A stretch of DNA of 13,194 nucleotides from Nitrospirota bacterium. Lineage in GTDB: Bacteria; Nitrospirota; Nitrospiria; Nitrospirales; UBA8639. The DNA is taken from NCBI GenBank assembly GCA_003233615.1, contig QIMB01000171.1, forward strand, positions 1 through 13,194, in the 5' to 3' direction. Positions 7,395 through 13,194 of this stretch are shown piece after piece. The stretch's first letter is position 1, and every line of letters begins with the position of its first letter. A program made the translations under genes and the position numbers. The notes under the pieces are model-generated. The model made no database searches. It was given only the letters and a program-made list of their open reading frames with translations, and was not told the DNA's origin.

Positions 7395-7402
7395 GTTATG
7401 AT
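7394..7402 (+). promoter_or_regulatory. Candidate extended -10 promoter of rpoD
   Basis: TGTTATGAT is an extended -10 (TGN plus TATGAT, near consensus TATAAT). A start near 7409 would give a leader of about 25 nt carrying the AAGGAG ribosome site. No good -35 lies at the normal distance; TTGAAT at 7366-7371 is 25 bp away, which is too far. Confidence 0.4.
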
Positions 7403-7434
7403 TCAGAGACAGTATTACTTTTAAGGAGCCACGA

Positions 7435-9258
7435 ATGGGGAAAACGACAACAATGGTAGAGGTGATTCAGCGTTTGATTGAAGTGGGTCGACCGAAGGGT
7501 CATATCACCGTGAAGGATTTAACGCAGGTCCTGCCTGCCGATCAAATTACGTCTGAACAATTACACGCCATCTTAGGTGGATTGCATGAGGCAAGTATCC
7601 AAGTCATTGATCCTGTCAAGCGGACCGTGTTGCAGTTGGCTTCCCTGAAAAAGAGTACGGGTCTTGAAAAGAGTGATGAGGCAGAAGAGGAAACTGATTC
7701 CTCCTTAGATATTGATTTAACCCCAGGGGAACCCACGCGGATTGATGATCCCGTGCGATTGTACTTAAAGGAAATGGGGCGTGTGCCGCTCTTGACTCGT
7801 GAGGGGGAAATTGAGCTTGCCAAACATATTGAAGAAGGGAAGCGCGATTTGGCCTGTTCTGTTTATGGCATGCCTGTCACTATTCAACACGTCGAGTCGC
7901 TTCACGACCAGTTGAAGCTAGAGGAAATTCGTGTACGGGATATTGTGTTATCCCAGGAAACCTTGGAGGAGGAAGATGCCGAGGAAGATCCTGTGGCGAT
8001 TGCACGAGAGGATGAAGAACTTCGGCTTCGGACTCTTGAATGCTTGGGGGTTGTTCGGAAGCTTGGCCGGAACCTTCTTACTCTCTATACCCAAAATCGA
8101 GAGGAAGGCTTAGCCAAAAGTAAACAAGCTCACATTGATAAACGAGTGAAGGCTGTGACTGAGCAGTATGTCGATCAAGTTGAGTCATTAAATCTTCATC
8201 AACGAGTGAAAGATGCGATGTTGATGCGAGTGAAAGATTTGGGGCAAGAAATTCGATCGGCTGATCTGGTTGTGACCCGCAATACGAAGAAATTGGGTTT
8301 TGCCGGACAGGACGGGATTCAGGTGATTGGGAAAAAATCAAAGTCGACGACAAAAGGAACCAGCAGTCGACGAAAGACGCAACTCAGTCCTGAAGAAATT
8401 GAGCGACTGAAGACAGACGTGCAAGTGGCCAAAGAGGTCATACATAATATTCAGAATGATGTCCTTGCCATGCCGTTGGGGGAGTTTCAATCGGCAATGA
8501 TCATTTTAGCCGATGCCGAAGAGAAGGTGAAACGGGGTAAAGCGAAATTGATTGAAGCCAACCTACGGTTGGTCGTCAGTATCGCACGAAAATACACCAA
8601 TCGAGGTTTGCAATTTATCGATTTAATCCAAGAGGGAAATATAGGGTTAATGCGTGCAGTAGATAAATTTGAATATCAACGGGGATATAAATTTAGTACG
8701 TATGCGACGTGGTGGATTCGACAAGGGGTGACTCGAGCCATTGCAGATCAAGCCCGGACGATTCGGATTCCCGTGCATATGATCGAAGCCAATACCAAGC
8801 TTGCACGGACGGCTCGGCAATTGGTACAGCAATTAGGACGAGAACCGTCTCCTGAGGAAATTGCCGAGCGGATGGGATTGACCCCTGAAAAAGTGCGTAT
8901 GATGTTGGATATATCCAAGGGAACCATTTCGTTGGAAACGCCTATTGGCGAAAAAGAAGACAGTCAGTTGGGTGACTTGATTGAAGACAAAAGTGCCGTA
9001 TCACCCATGGATGCGGCTAATCGATATGATTTGCAACGTCAAATTGCCAGTGCCTTAGGCGTGTTGACTCCTCGCGAAGAAACAGTCATCAAAAAACGAT
9101 TTGGGATTGGTGATAGTACCGACCATACTTTGGAGGAAATTGGGCAAGATTTTGATGTGACGCGTGAACGGATTCGTCAAATTGAAGCAAAAGCCTTGAA
9201 AAAGTTGCGTCATCCAAGTTGTAGTCATAAACTTCGGAGCTTGGTTGATCATCTCTAA
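7435..9258 (+). CDS. rpoD: RNA polymerase primary sigma factor RpoD (sigma-70)
   Basis: Housekeeping sigma factor, 607 aa, which directs core RNA polymerase to -10/-35 promoters. Region 1.1 is at about 8-65 (IQRLIEVGRPKGHITVKDL), followed by an acidic linker (80-98). Region 1.2 is at 104-130 (DDPVRLYLKEMGRVPLLTRE). A long non-conserved region spans about 135-360 and includes a Lys/Ser/Thr-rich patch at 299-316. Region 2 is at about 368-446 (ANLRLVVSIARKYTNRG, FIDLIQEGNIGLMRAVDKF, STYATWWIRQGVTRAIADQ, RTIRIPVH), region 3 at about 447-515, and region 4 at about 535-605 with the -35-reading helix VTRERIRQIEAKALKKLRH. Presence of region 1.1 and the full length mark it as group 1. The Shine-Dalgarno AAGGAG at 7423-7428 lies 6 nt before the ATG. 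It appears to be a single-gene unit, closed by the terminator at 9284-9319. Confidence 0.96.
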   Translation: MGKTTTMVEVIQRLIEVGRPKGHITVKDLTQVLPADQITSEQLHAILGGLHEASIQVIDPVKRTVLQLASLKKSTGLEKSDEAEEETDSSLDIDLTPGEPTRIDDPVRLYLKEMGRVPLLTREGEIELAKHIEEGKRDLACSVYGMPVTIQHVESLHDQLKLEEIRVRDIVLSQETLEEEDAEEDPVAIAREDEELRLRTLECLGVVRKLGRNLLTLYTQNREEGLAKSKQAHIDKRVKAVTEQYVDQVESLNLHQRVKDAMLMRVKDLGQEIRSADLVVTRNTKKLGFAGQDGIQVIGKKSKSTTKGTSSRRKTQLSPEEIERLKTDVQVAKEVIHNIQNDVLAMPLGEFQSAMIILADAEEKVKRGKAKLIEANLRLVVSIARKYTNRGLQFIDLIQEGNIGLMRAVDKFEYQRGYKFSTYATWWIRQGVTRAIADQARTIRIPVHMIEANTKLARTARQLVQQLGREPSPEEIAERMGLTPEKVRMMLDISKGTISLETPIGEKEDSQLGDLIEDKSAVSPMDAANRYDLQRQIASALGVLTPREETVIKKRFGIGDSTDHTLEEIGQDFDVTRERIRQIEAKALKKLRHPSCSHKLRSLVDHL

Positions 9259-9283
9259 ATTCAGAGTCGTTCTGGAGAATGAG

Positions 9284-9319
9284 AAAAGGCCTCGTCATAT
9301 ATGTGACGAGGCCTTTTTT
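9284..9319 (+). terminator. Rho-independent terminator of rpoD
   Basis: A 14-bp perfect stem (AAAAGGCCTCGTCA at 9284-9297 with TGACGAGGCCTTTT at 9304-9317), a 6-nt loop and a T-run through 9319, 25 bp after the rpoD stop. It separates rpoD from the two-component genes. Confidence 0.93.
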
Positions 9320-9370
9320 ATTATTTCGTTATGAACACCGGACAGTGACAGTTGTAAGAAAATTAGAGTC

Positions 9371-9390
9371 TTCCCTTCTCCCTTCTTATC
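9371..9390. repeat. Pyrimidine-rich tract shared with the 2731-2755 region
   Basis: The 12-mer TTCTCCCTTCTT occurs exactly at 9376-9387 and at 2738-2749, each within a longer C/T-rich tract. It sits in the short leader before the response regulator, which otherwise shows no clear promoter. Confidence 0.4.
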
Positions 9391-9414
9391 TCTAGATGGT
9401 ACCATTTCATTAAC

Positions 9415-10089
9415 ATGCGAATTTTAGTTGTTGAAGATGAACCAAAAGTCGCGTCGTTTATCCGACGCGCCTTAGAAGAGGAAAGTTATGCGGTCGATGT
9501 TTGCGCTGACGGAGCGAGCGGATTGGATTGGGCGCAAACTGTGGACTATGACCTTATTGTTCTCGATCTCATGTTGCCGGGCTTGCCAGGCGTCGAAGTG
9601 TTGAAACGTGCGCGTGCAGCCGGTGTCAAAACTCCGGTGATGATTTTGACCGCTCGTTCAGAGGTGGATCAACGTGTCAAAGGTCTGGATGCTGGAGCTG
9701 ATGATTACTTAACGAAACCCTTTGCGATAGAGGAATTATTAGCAAGAGCTCGGGCCTTGCTGCGGCGATCAGGTGGTGCGCCATCTGGAATATTGCAGGT
9801 CGATGATGTGACGCTCAATCCTGTGACGCGAGAGGTGACTCGAGGTGATCAGCGTTTAGAATTTACAACCAAGGAATATGCGCTTTTGGAATATCTGATG
9901 CGAAATGTTGGACGAGTGTTGACTCGTTCTATGATAGCGGAGCATGTCTGGGATGTAGATTTCGATACATTTACGAATGTGATTGATGTGTATATTAGTT
10001 ATCTACGGAATAAGATTGATAAAGGCCGTGAGCGGAGTTTAATCCACACCATTCGAGGAAGTGGGTATACGATGAGGTCTGATGAGTGA
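9415..10089 (+). CDS. OmpR/PhoB-family DNA-binding response regulator (CusR/CopR-like)
   Basis: Two-component transcription factor, 224 aa. Receiver at 1-118: acidic E7/D8, phospho-Asp51 in IVLDLMLPG, Thr79, Lys101 in DDYLTKPF. A winged-helix DNA-binding domain follows at about 126-221 (EFTTKEYALLEYLMRN, NVIDVYISYLRNKIDKG, IHTIRGSGYTM). The overall look resembles the heavy-metal-responsive CusR/CopR group, but no metal genes are nearby, so the signal is left open. The ATG at 9415 has no good Shine-Dalgarno sequence; the preceding bases are TTTCATTAAC. Its TGA overlaps the GTG of the sensor kinase by 4 nt (GTGA), implying translational coupling and one operon. Confidence 0.95.
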   Translation: MRILVVEDEPKVASFIRRALEEESYAVDVCADGASGLDWAQTVDYDLIVLDLMLPGLPGVEVLKRARAAGVKTPVMILTARSEVDQRVKGLDAGADDYLTKPFAIEELLARARALLRRSGGAPSGILQVDDVTLNPVTREVTRGDQRLEFTTKEYALLEYLMRNVGRVLTRSMIAEHVWDVDFDTFTNVIDVYISYLRNKIDKGRERSLIHTIRGSGYTMRSDE

Positions 10090-11498
10090 CTAATACCTCG
10101 ATCCGGGTTCGGCTCACCTTATGGTATGGCTCAGCGTTAGCACTGATCTTGCTCCTTTTTGCTGTGGCATTGTATTTGGTCATGTCACGTGCACTTCGAG
10201 AGCAAGTAGATGCGTCGCTCGATGAAGCGTCAGTCGTCGCGATTCGGACGTTGGGTGAGCATCGATTTGGTCCTTTTCTCATTTTCGAAGATCTTTCCCA
10301 GGAATTTCCTGAGCTGGCATTATTGGATAAATTTTTCCAAATTTTTGGGCCTGCGGGACAGGTGACGATTCAATCATCCAATATTCAAAGTCGTGAAATT
10401 CCCATGAGCCAAACGGCGTTTCGTGCCTCGCTTGCAGGGCAATCGACATTTGAATCTGTTCAATTCAACAAAGGCGTGTCACTTCGACTGCTCTCTGTTC
10501 CCATTCGTCAGGGCGAGCAGTTGATCAATATATTGCGTGTGGGCACATCCTTGCGGCCCACTGATCGGATGTTACGTCGTCTCTTGTTAGGATTGTATAT
10601 TGCTTCTCCTGTTGCGTTACTTGTGTCGTTATTGGGAGGGTGGTTTTTGGCAGGGCGAGCCTTACGACCCGTGCATGCTATCACGCAAGCTGCTCGTCGC
10701 ATCTCAGCAGGCGATTGGAGTCAACGAATCCTCACGCCACATTCCAACGATGAAATAGGACAATTGGCTTCAACGTTTAACGACATGATTCGGCGTTTGG
10801 AGGTATCGTTTGCACAAGTTCGCCAATTTAGTGCCGATGCCTCACATGAGCTGCGGACGCCGCTCACGATTATAAAGGGCGAGACCGAATTGGCATTACG
10901 CCGTCCTCGTCAAGCCGAAGATTACCAGGTTGTGTTGGAAAGCAATTTAGAAGAGATTGATCGTATGAGCCGGATTGTTGATGAATTACTCTTTTTGTCT
11001 CGTGCTGATCTTGGTGAAATTAAATTGAAAATGCTTCCCGTGCAATTAGACGATCTTTTCCGTGAAATCCACCAACAGGCAATGGTATTGGGAAAAGAAC
11101 GTTCGATTCAGACTGTCATCACAAGAGTTGAACCTATGGTAGTGGAAGGAGATGATCTGCGTTTGCGTGAGTTATTATTGAATCTTGTGGACAATGCGGT
11201 GAAATATTCTCAGGAAGGTCAAGCGGTTAAGCTCGCTTTAGTTCGGGTCGGGAACCAGGCAAAGATGACTATCCAAGATCAGGGTATTGGCATTGCTCTA
11301 GAAAATCAGGCTCGAGTCTTTGATCGCTTTTATCGCACAGACGAAGCTCGGGGGCACGCGGCCAAAGGCACAGGGTTAGGCTTGGCTATTTGTAAGTGGA
11401 TTGTTGATGTTCATCATGGAACCATTGAGCTTCAAAGTAGGGTTCAAGGTGGTTCGTGCTTTACGGTTTTTCTGCCAGTGTCGTCGACGTCACTTTAA
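10086..11498 (+). CDS. Membrane sensor histidine kinase with HAMP domain
   Basis: Cognate sensor of the preceding regulator, 470 aa, GTG start inside the regulator's stop. TM1 is at about 14-33, the periplasmic sensor region at about 37-164 (about 128 aa, no recognised fold), TM2 at about 166-188, and HAMP at about 187-240. HisKA carries His254 in SADASHELRTPL. The ATPase domain has N366/N370 (NLVDNAVKYS), DQGIGI (398-403), FDRFYR (412-417) and GTGLGLAICKWIV (428-440). All catalytic motifs are intact. The architecture matches CusS/QseC-type sensors, but there is no diagnostic ligand motif. It is transcribed with the regulator; the next sigma gene follows 140 bp later with no strong terminator between, so read-through is possible. 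Confidence 0.95.
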   Translation: MTNTSIRVRLTLWYGSALALILLLFAVALYLVMSRALREQVDASLDEASVVAIRTLGEHRFGPFLIFEDLSQEFPELALLDKFFQIFGPAGQVTIQSSNIQSREIPMSQTAFRASLAGQSTFESVQFNKGVSLRLLSVPIRQGEQLINILRVGTSLRPTDRMLRRLLLGLYIASPVALLVSLLGGWFLAGRALRPVHAITQAARRISAGDWSQRILTPHSNDEIGQLASTFNDMIRRLEVSFAQVRQFSADASHELRTPLTIIKGETELALRRPRQAEDYQVVLESNLEEIDRMSRIVDELLFLSRADLGEIKLKMLPVQLDDLFREIHQQAMVLGKERSIQTVITRVEPMVVEGDDLRLRELLLNLVDNAVKYSQEGQAVKLALVRVGNQAKMTIQDQGIGIALENQARVFDRFYRTDEARGHAAKGTGLGLAICKWIVDVHHGTIELQSRVQGGSCFTVFLPVSSTSL

Positions 11499-11525
11499 GC
11501 AATTCTCTTCGTCACGCATTTTCCT

Positions 11526-11541
11526 ATTAAAAAGTTTTAAT
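11526..11541. other. AT-only inverted repeat upstream of the second sigma gene
   Basis: ATTAAAA (11526-11532) and TTTTAAT (11535-11541) form a perfect 7-bp dyad around AG. Too weak for a terminator; possibly an operator or simply AT-rich DNA. It lies about 40 bp upstream of the candidate -10. Confidence 0.3.
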
Positions 11542-11579
11542 GTTCTCTTAATTCCCCTTTCATGTCCGGATGGTATACC

Positions 11580-11585
11580 TATACT
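11580..11585 (+). promoter_or_regulatory. Candidate -10 element for the second sigma gene
   Basis: TATACT is a good -10 match; the region 17 bp upstream (CTTTCA) is a poor -35. A start near 11592 would leave a leader of about 47 nt with the purine-rich AAGGGGG (11627-11633), 5 nt before the ATG. Confidence 0.3.
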
Positions 11586-11638
11586 TGAAATGATCGAATT
11601 GGTGACGCCACGCATGCCATTTTGAAAAGGGGGTTGTT

Positions 11639-12892
11639 ATGACGACACTTCAGGCTGTTCCCTCACTGACCAGAACCCAGAAAGATTTTGCTCCATATTT
11701 GCAGAAACGGCGTGTGATACAACGAGCTGCTCTGTCATCTCGAAGATCTTCTACACGAACAGCTGTAACATGGGATCATGATACACTGGACAAGCAATCG
11801 CCTGAACCCGGTTCGGTGAATTTAGAATCCATGTATTTCCGAGGATTCCGTTCTCGGCCATTGTTGCAGGCAGATGAAGAACTCACATTGGGAATGCGTT
11901 TGTATGAGGGCACAACCCAACTTCGATCATTCCTACATCAAGCACTGGACGTAAGTAGCAAGTTGCAACAGAGTCCTGAACTTGAGTCGGTTCGTGGAAA
12001 ACTACAAAAGTTTCTAGATCTGAAAGGTTATTCGCCACCGGTAATCGAAGAAAGCCTTAAATGTGTGCAGACGTTACAATTCATGGCGGACTCGAAAGGG
12101 AAAACCGGACGAAAAGTGAGCCAACAGGCTGAAGAATTGGAACGTGCTATTCAAGCTGTTCGTGTGGAGATCGAGGAGCCGAAGGACGTATTGGTTCAAC
12201 GCAATCTTCGTCTTGTCGTGAATGTGGCAAAGCGGTACCTAGGGCGCGGCCTGAATTTTTTAGATCTTGTGCAAGAGGGTAATATTGGGTTGATGAAAGG
12301 GGCCGAACGTTTTGATTATACCCGTGGGTTTAAATTCAGCACCTATGCCACGTGGTGGATTCGTCAAGGGATTACGCGGGCCATCGCGGATCAAAGTCGG
12401 ACCATTCGTGTTCCGGTTCATACAAATGAGGCTTCGACGAAGATTGCCAAAACTGCACAGAGGCTTGCACAGCAGTATGACCGGGAACCCACGTTTGAAG
12501 AAATTGGGCAGATGTTGGATATGAGTAGTACTCGAGTCAAAGAAACGTTAGAAGCTTTTCAAGAACCCATATCGCTCGATGCCCCATCTATTGACGGGGA
12601 AACAGAATTGGGTGAGTTACTTCCTGATCTTGCCTGTTCTGCTCCGGACGAGGAAATCTCTCGTAAATCTGATGCTCAATGGCTGGCTAAAATATTCCAA
12701 GTGTTAAATCCTCGTGAAGAACAAGTTGTTCGGTTGAGATTTGGTATTGGAGGGGATGAGTCTTGGACTCTTGAGCAAGTAGGGCGTTCAATGTCAGTGA
12801 CTCGTGAGCGGATTCGCCAAATTGAAGTGGTTGCGCTCAAGAAGCTCAAGAATTCGCATATAAAAGCGATGCTGGCTGAAATACAATCATGA
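11639..12892 (+). CDS. Second sigma-70 factor, group 2 (RpoS/SigB-like alternative primary-type sigma)
   Basis: Sigma-70 family protein of 417 aa lacking region 1.1. The basic, Ser/Arg-rich N-terminus (1-58) matches nothing I recognise. A diverged region 1.2 lies at about 59-91 (NLESMYFRGFRSRPLLQADEE). A spacer of about 90 aa follows, then region 2 at about 183-257 (RNLRLVVNVAKRYLGRG, LDLVQEGNIGLMKGAERF, STYATWWIRQGITRAIADQ), region 3 at about 258-335 and region 4 at about 345-410 with VTRERIRQIEVVALKKLK. Size and layout suit a group 2 stationary-phase or stress sigma. Its promoter-reading segments are nearly the same as those of RpoD upstream, so overlapping promoter use is expected (inference). 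The strong Shine-Dalgarno site at 11627-11633 supports the start. It may be co-transcribed with or controlled by the two-component pair before it. Confidence 0.93.
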   Translation: MTTLQAVPSLTRTQKDFAPYLQKRRVIQRAALSSRRSSTRTAVTWDHDTLDKQSPEPGSVNLESMYFRGFRSRPLLQADEELTLGMRLYEGTTQLRSFLHQALDVSSKLQQSPELESVRGKLQKFLDLKGYSPPVIEESLKCVQTLQFMADSKGKTGRKVSQQAEELERAIQAVRVEIEEPKDVLVQRNLRLVVNVAKRYLGRGLNFLDLVQEGNIGLMKGAERFDYTRGFKFSTYATWWIRQGITRAIADQSRTIRVPVHTNEASTKIAKTAQRLAQQYDREPTFEEIGQMLDMSSTRVKETLEAFQEPISLDAPSIDGETELGELLPDLACSAPDEEISRKSDAQWLAKIFQVLNPREEQVVRLRFGIGGDESWTLEQVGRSMSVTRERIRQIEVVALKKLKNSHIKAMLAEIQS

Positions 12893-12971
12893 GAGACATA
12901 TGTGAGTTGATCATCTATAGTAATTTGAAAAAATAAATATCTACAATATTGTATTAATTGAGCTATCAAAG
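12893..12971. other. AT-rich spacer between the sigma gene and the insertion sequence
   Basis: Only about one fifth G+C over 12901-12970. A palindrome ACAATATTGT lies at about 12943-12952. No clear terminator for the sigma gene was found. It likely holds the host side of the insertion site. Confidence 0.5.
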
Positions 12972-12991
12972 CTAGCGCGGAGGACCACGCG

Positions 12992-13073
12992 GCGTGAGCC
13001 CGTGGGTGAAAGCGCTCCCCGCAGGAGGCGGGGGTCTCCTTGCCACATGAGCGGTTCGTGATGATACTCACGC
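12992..13073 (+). other. GC-rich structured leader of tnpA, possible regulatory RNA
   Basis: GCGTGAG (12992-12998) is a perfect complement of CTCACGC (13067-13073), whose last base touches the tnpA ATG. Inside, CCCCGC (13017-13022) pairs with GCGGGG (13028-13033) around loop AGGAG, and that loop is complementary to CTCCT at 13036-13040, allowing an H-type pseudoknot. CGTGA (13057-13061) can also pair with TCACG (13068-13072), in competition with the long-range helix. No Shine-Dalgarno site stands before the ATG. The structures suggest either translational control of tnpA or the TnpA-binding left-end hairpins. Confidence 0.5.
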
Positions 13074-13194
13074 ATGGAAGTTCGCCTCAGTGCCCATGGA
13101 GTGTATCAGCATCAATCCCATGTGGTGTGGATCCCCAAATATCGCCGACGCATTTTGCGGGGGGCGATCAAAATCTTTGTGGAGGAACATCTCC
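13074..13194 (+). CDS. tnpA: IS200/IS605-family Y1 transposase TnpA, 5' part only
   Basis: The first 40 codons of a gene cut by the window edge, too short to appear as a long open frame. The start MEVRLSAHGVYQHQSHVVW continues as IPKYRRRILRGAIKIFVEEHL. The pattern H-x-V-W-x-PKYRRR-x-L-x-G is the N-terminal signature of IS200/IS605 TnpA (HUH single-strand transposases). The HUH and catalytic Tyr motifs lie beyond the window, so activity cannot be judged. An in-frame stop TGA at 13062-13064 excludes an upstream start and supports the ATG at 13074, although no ribosome-binding site precedes it. Confidence 0.88.
   Translation, partial: MEVRLSAHGVYQHQSHVVWIPKYRRRILRGAIKIFVEEHL

Larger units (their letters stand above)
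6858..7434. other. AT-rich intergenic region between divergent genes (577 bp)
   Basis: No gene was recognised. The part from about 7015 to 7200 is strongly AT-rich. It contains a small inverted repeat TAGGT/ACCTA (7067-7071, 7078-7082), a hairpin TTCGC/GCGAA (7222-7226, 7234-7238), a stronger hairpin at 7274-7304, a 9-bp direct repeat and the presumed rpoD promoter. The promoter of the divergent GGDEF/EAL gene must also be here but was not assigned. Confidence 0.6.
12972..13194 (+). mobile_element. Left end of an IS200/IS605-family insertion sequence (partial)
   Basis: A sharp composition change at about 12972 (about 21% to 68% G+C) marks the probable left boundary. A structured leader then leads into a Y1-transposase gene that runs off the window. 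These elements have no inverted terminal repeats; their ends carry subterminal hairpins recognised by TnpA as single strands (family knowledge). The exact left cleavage site and target tetranucleotide cannot be fixed without the right end. Whether a tnpB or iscB accessory gene follows is unknown. Confidence 0.75.

Noticed and set aside
7366..7402. Conventional -35/-10 promoter for rpoD using TTGAAT and TATGAT
   Set aside because: The spacing is 25 bp, too long for sigma-70; only the extended -10 is retained as a candidate.
12676..13071. 131-codon minus-strand open frame across the sigma gene end, the AT-rich gap and the IS leader
   Set aside because: It is antisense to region 4 of the sigma factor, crosses a sharp GC boundary and has no recognisable domain or ribosome site.
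1..13194. CRISPR arrays, tRNA or rRNA genes
   Set aside because: No regularly spaced repeats or tRNA/rRNA signatures were seen on either strand.

Overview
The window reads as a chromosomal stretch from a Gram-negative-type bacterium of medium GC content. It has a lipoprotein signal, an RpoD-type primary sigma factor, two-component systems and c-di-GMP signalling. Gene content and the purine-rich GTGAAA-type intergenic repeats would fit a Nitrospirota (Nitrospira-like) genome, but that is an impression and the sequence alone does not prove it. No rRNA, tRNA or CRISPR array was seen.

Layout. (1) Positions 1-2682: a TVP38/DedA-type membrane protein (+) converges on a class I FAD disulfide oxidoreductase (-). 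A small TPR lipoprotein (+) starts 30 bp away from the reductase in the divergent direction. (2) Positions 2727-6857, all minus strand: a hybrid REC-PAS-histidine kinase-REC protein, a gene-poor gap of about 510 bp, then a REC-GGDEF-EAL c-di-GMP protein whose start is fixed by a Shine-Dalgarno site at 6865-6870. (3) Positions 6858-7434: an AT-rich gap between divergent genes with a hairpin, a 9-bp direct repeat and an extended -10 promoter candidate. (4) Positions 7435-12892, all plus strand: rpoD with a textbook terminator, an OmpR-type response regulator overlapping its HAMP sensor kinase by 4 bp, and a second, group 2-like sigma-70 factor. (5) Positions about 12972-13194: the left end of an IS200/IS605-family insertion sequence. 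It has a GC-rich structured leader ending exactly at the tnpA start codon, and tnpA is cut by the window edge.

How the parts fit. The window is dense in regulators: two sigma factors with almost identical promoter-reading helices, one classical two-component pair between them, one hybrid kinase and one c-di-GMP turnover protein. The hybrid kinase and the GGDEF/EAL protein are neighbours in the same orientation and have related receiver domains, so a shared signalling route is plausible but unproven. The least ordinary piece is the IS leader, where one 7-nt strand just before the tnpA AUG can pair either locally or with the 5' end of the leader.
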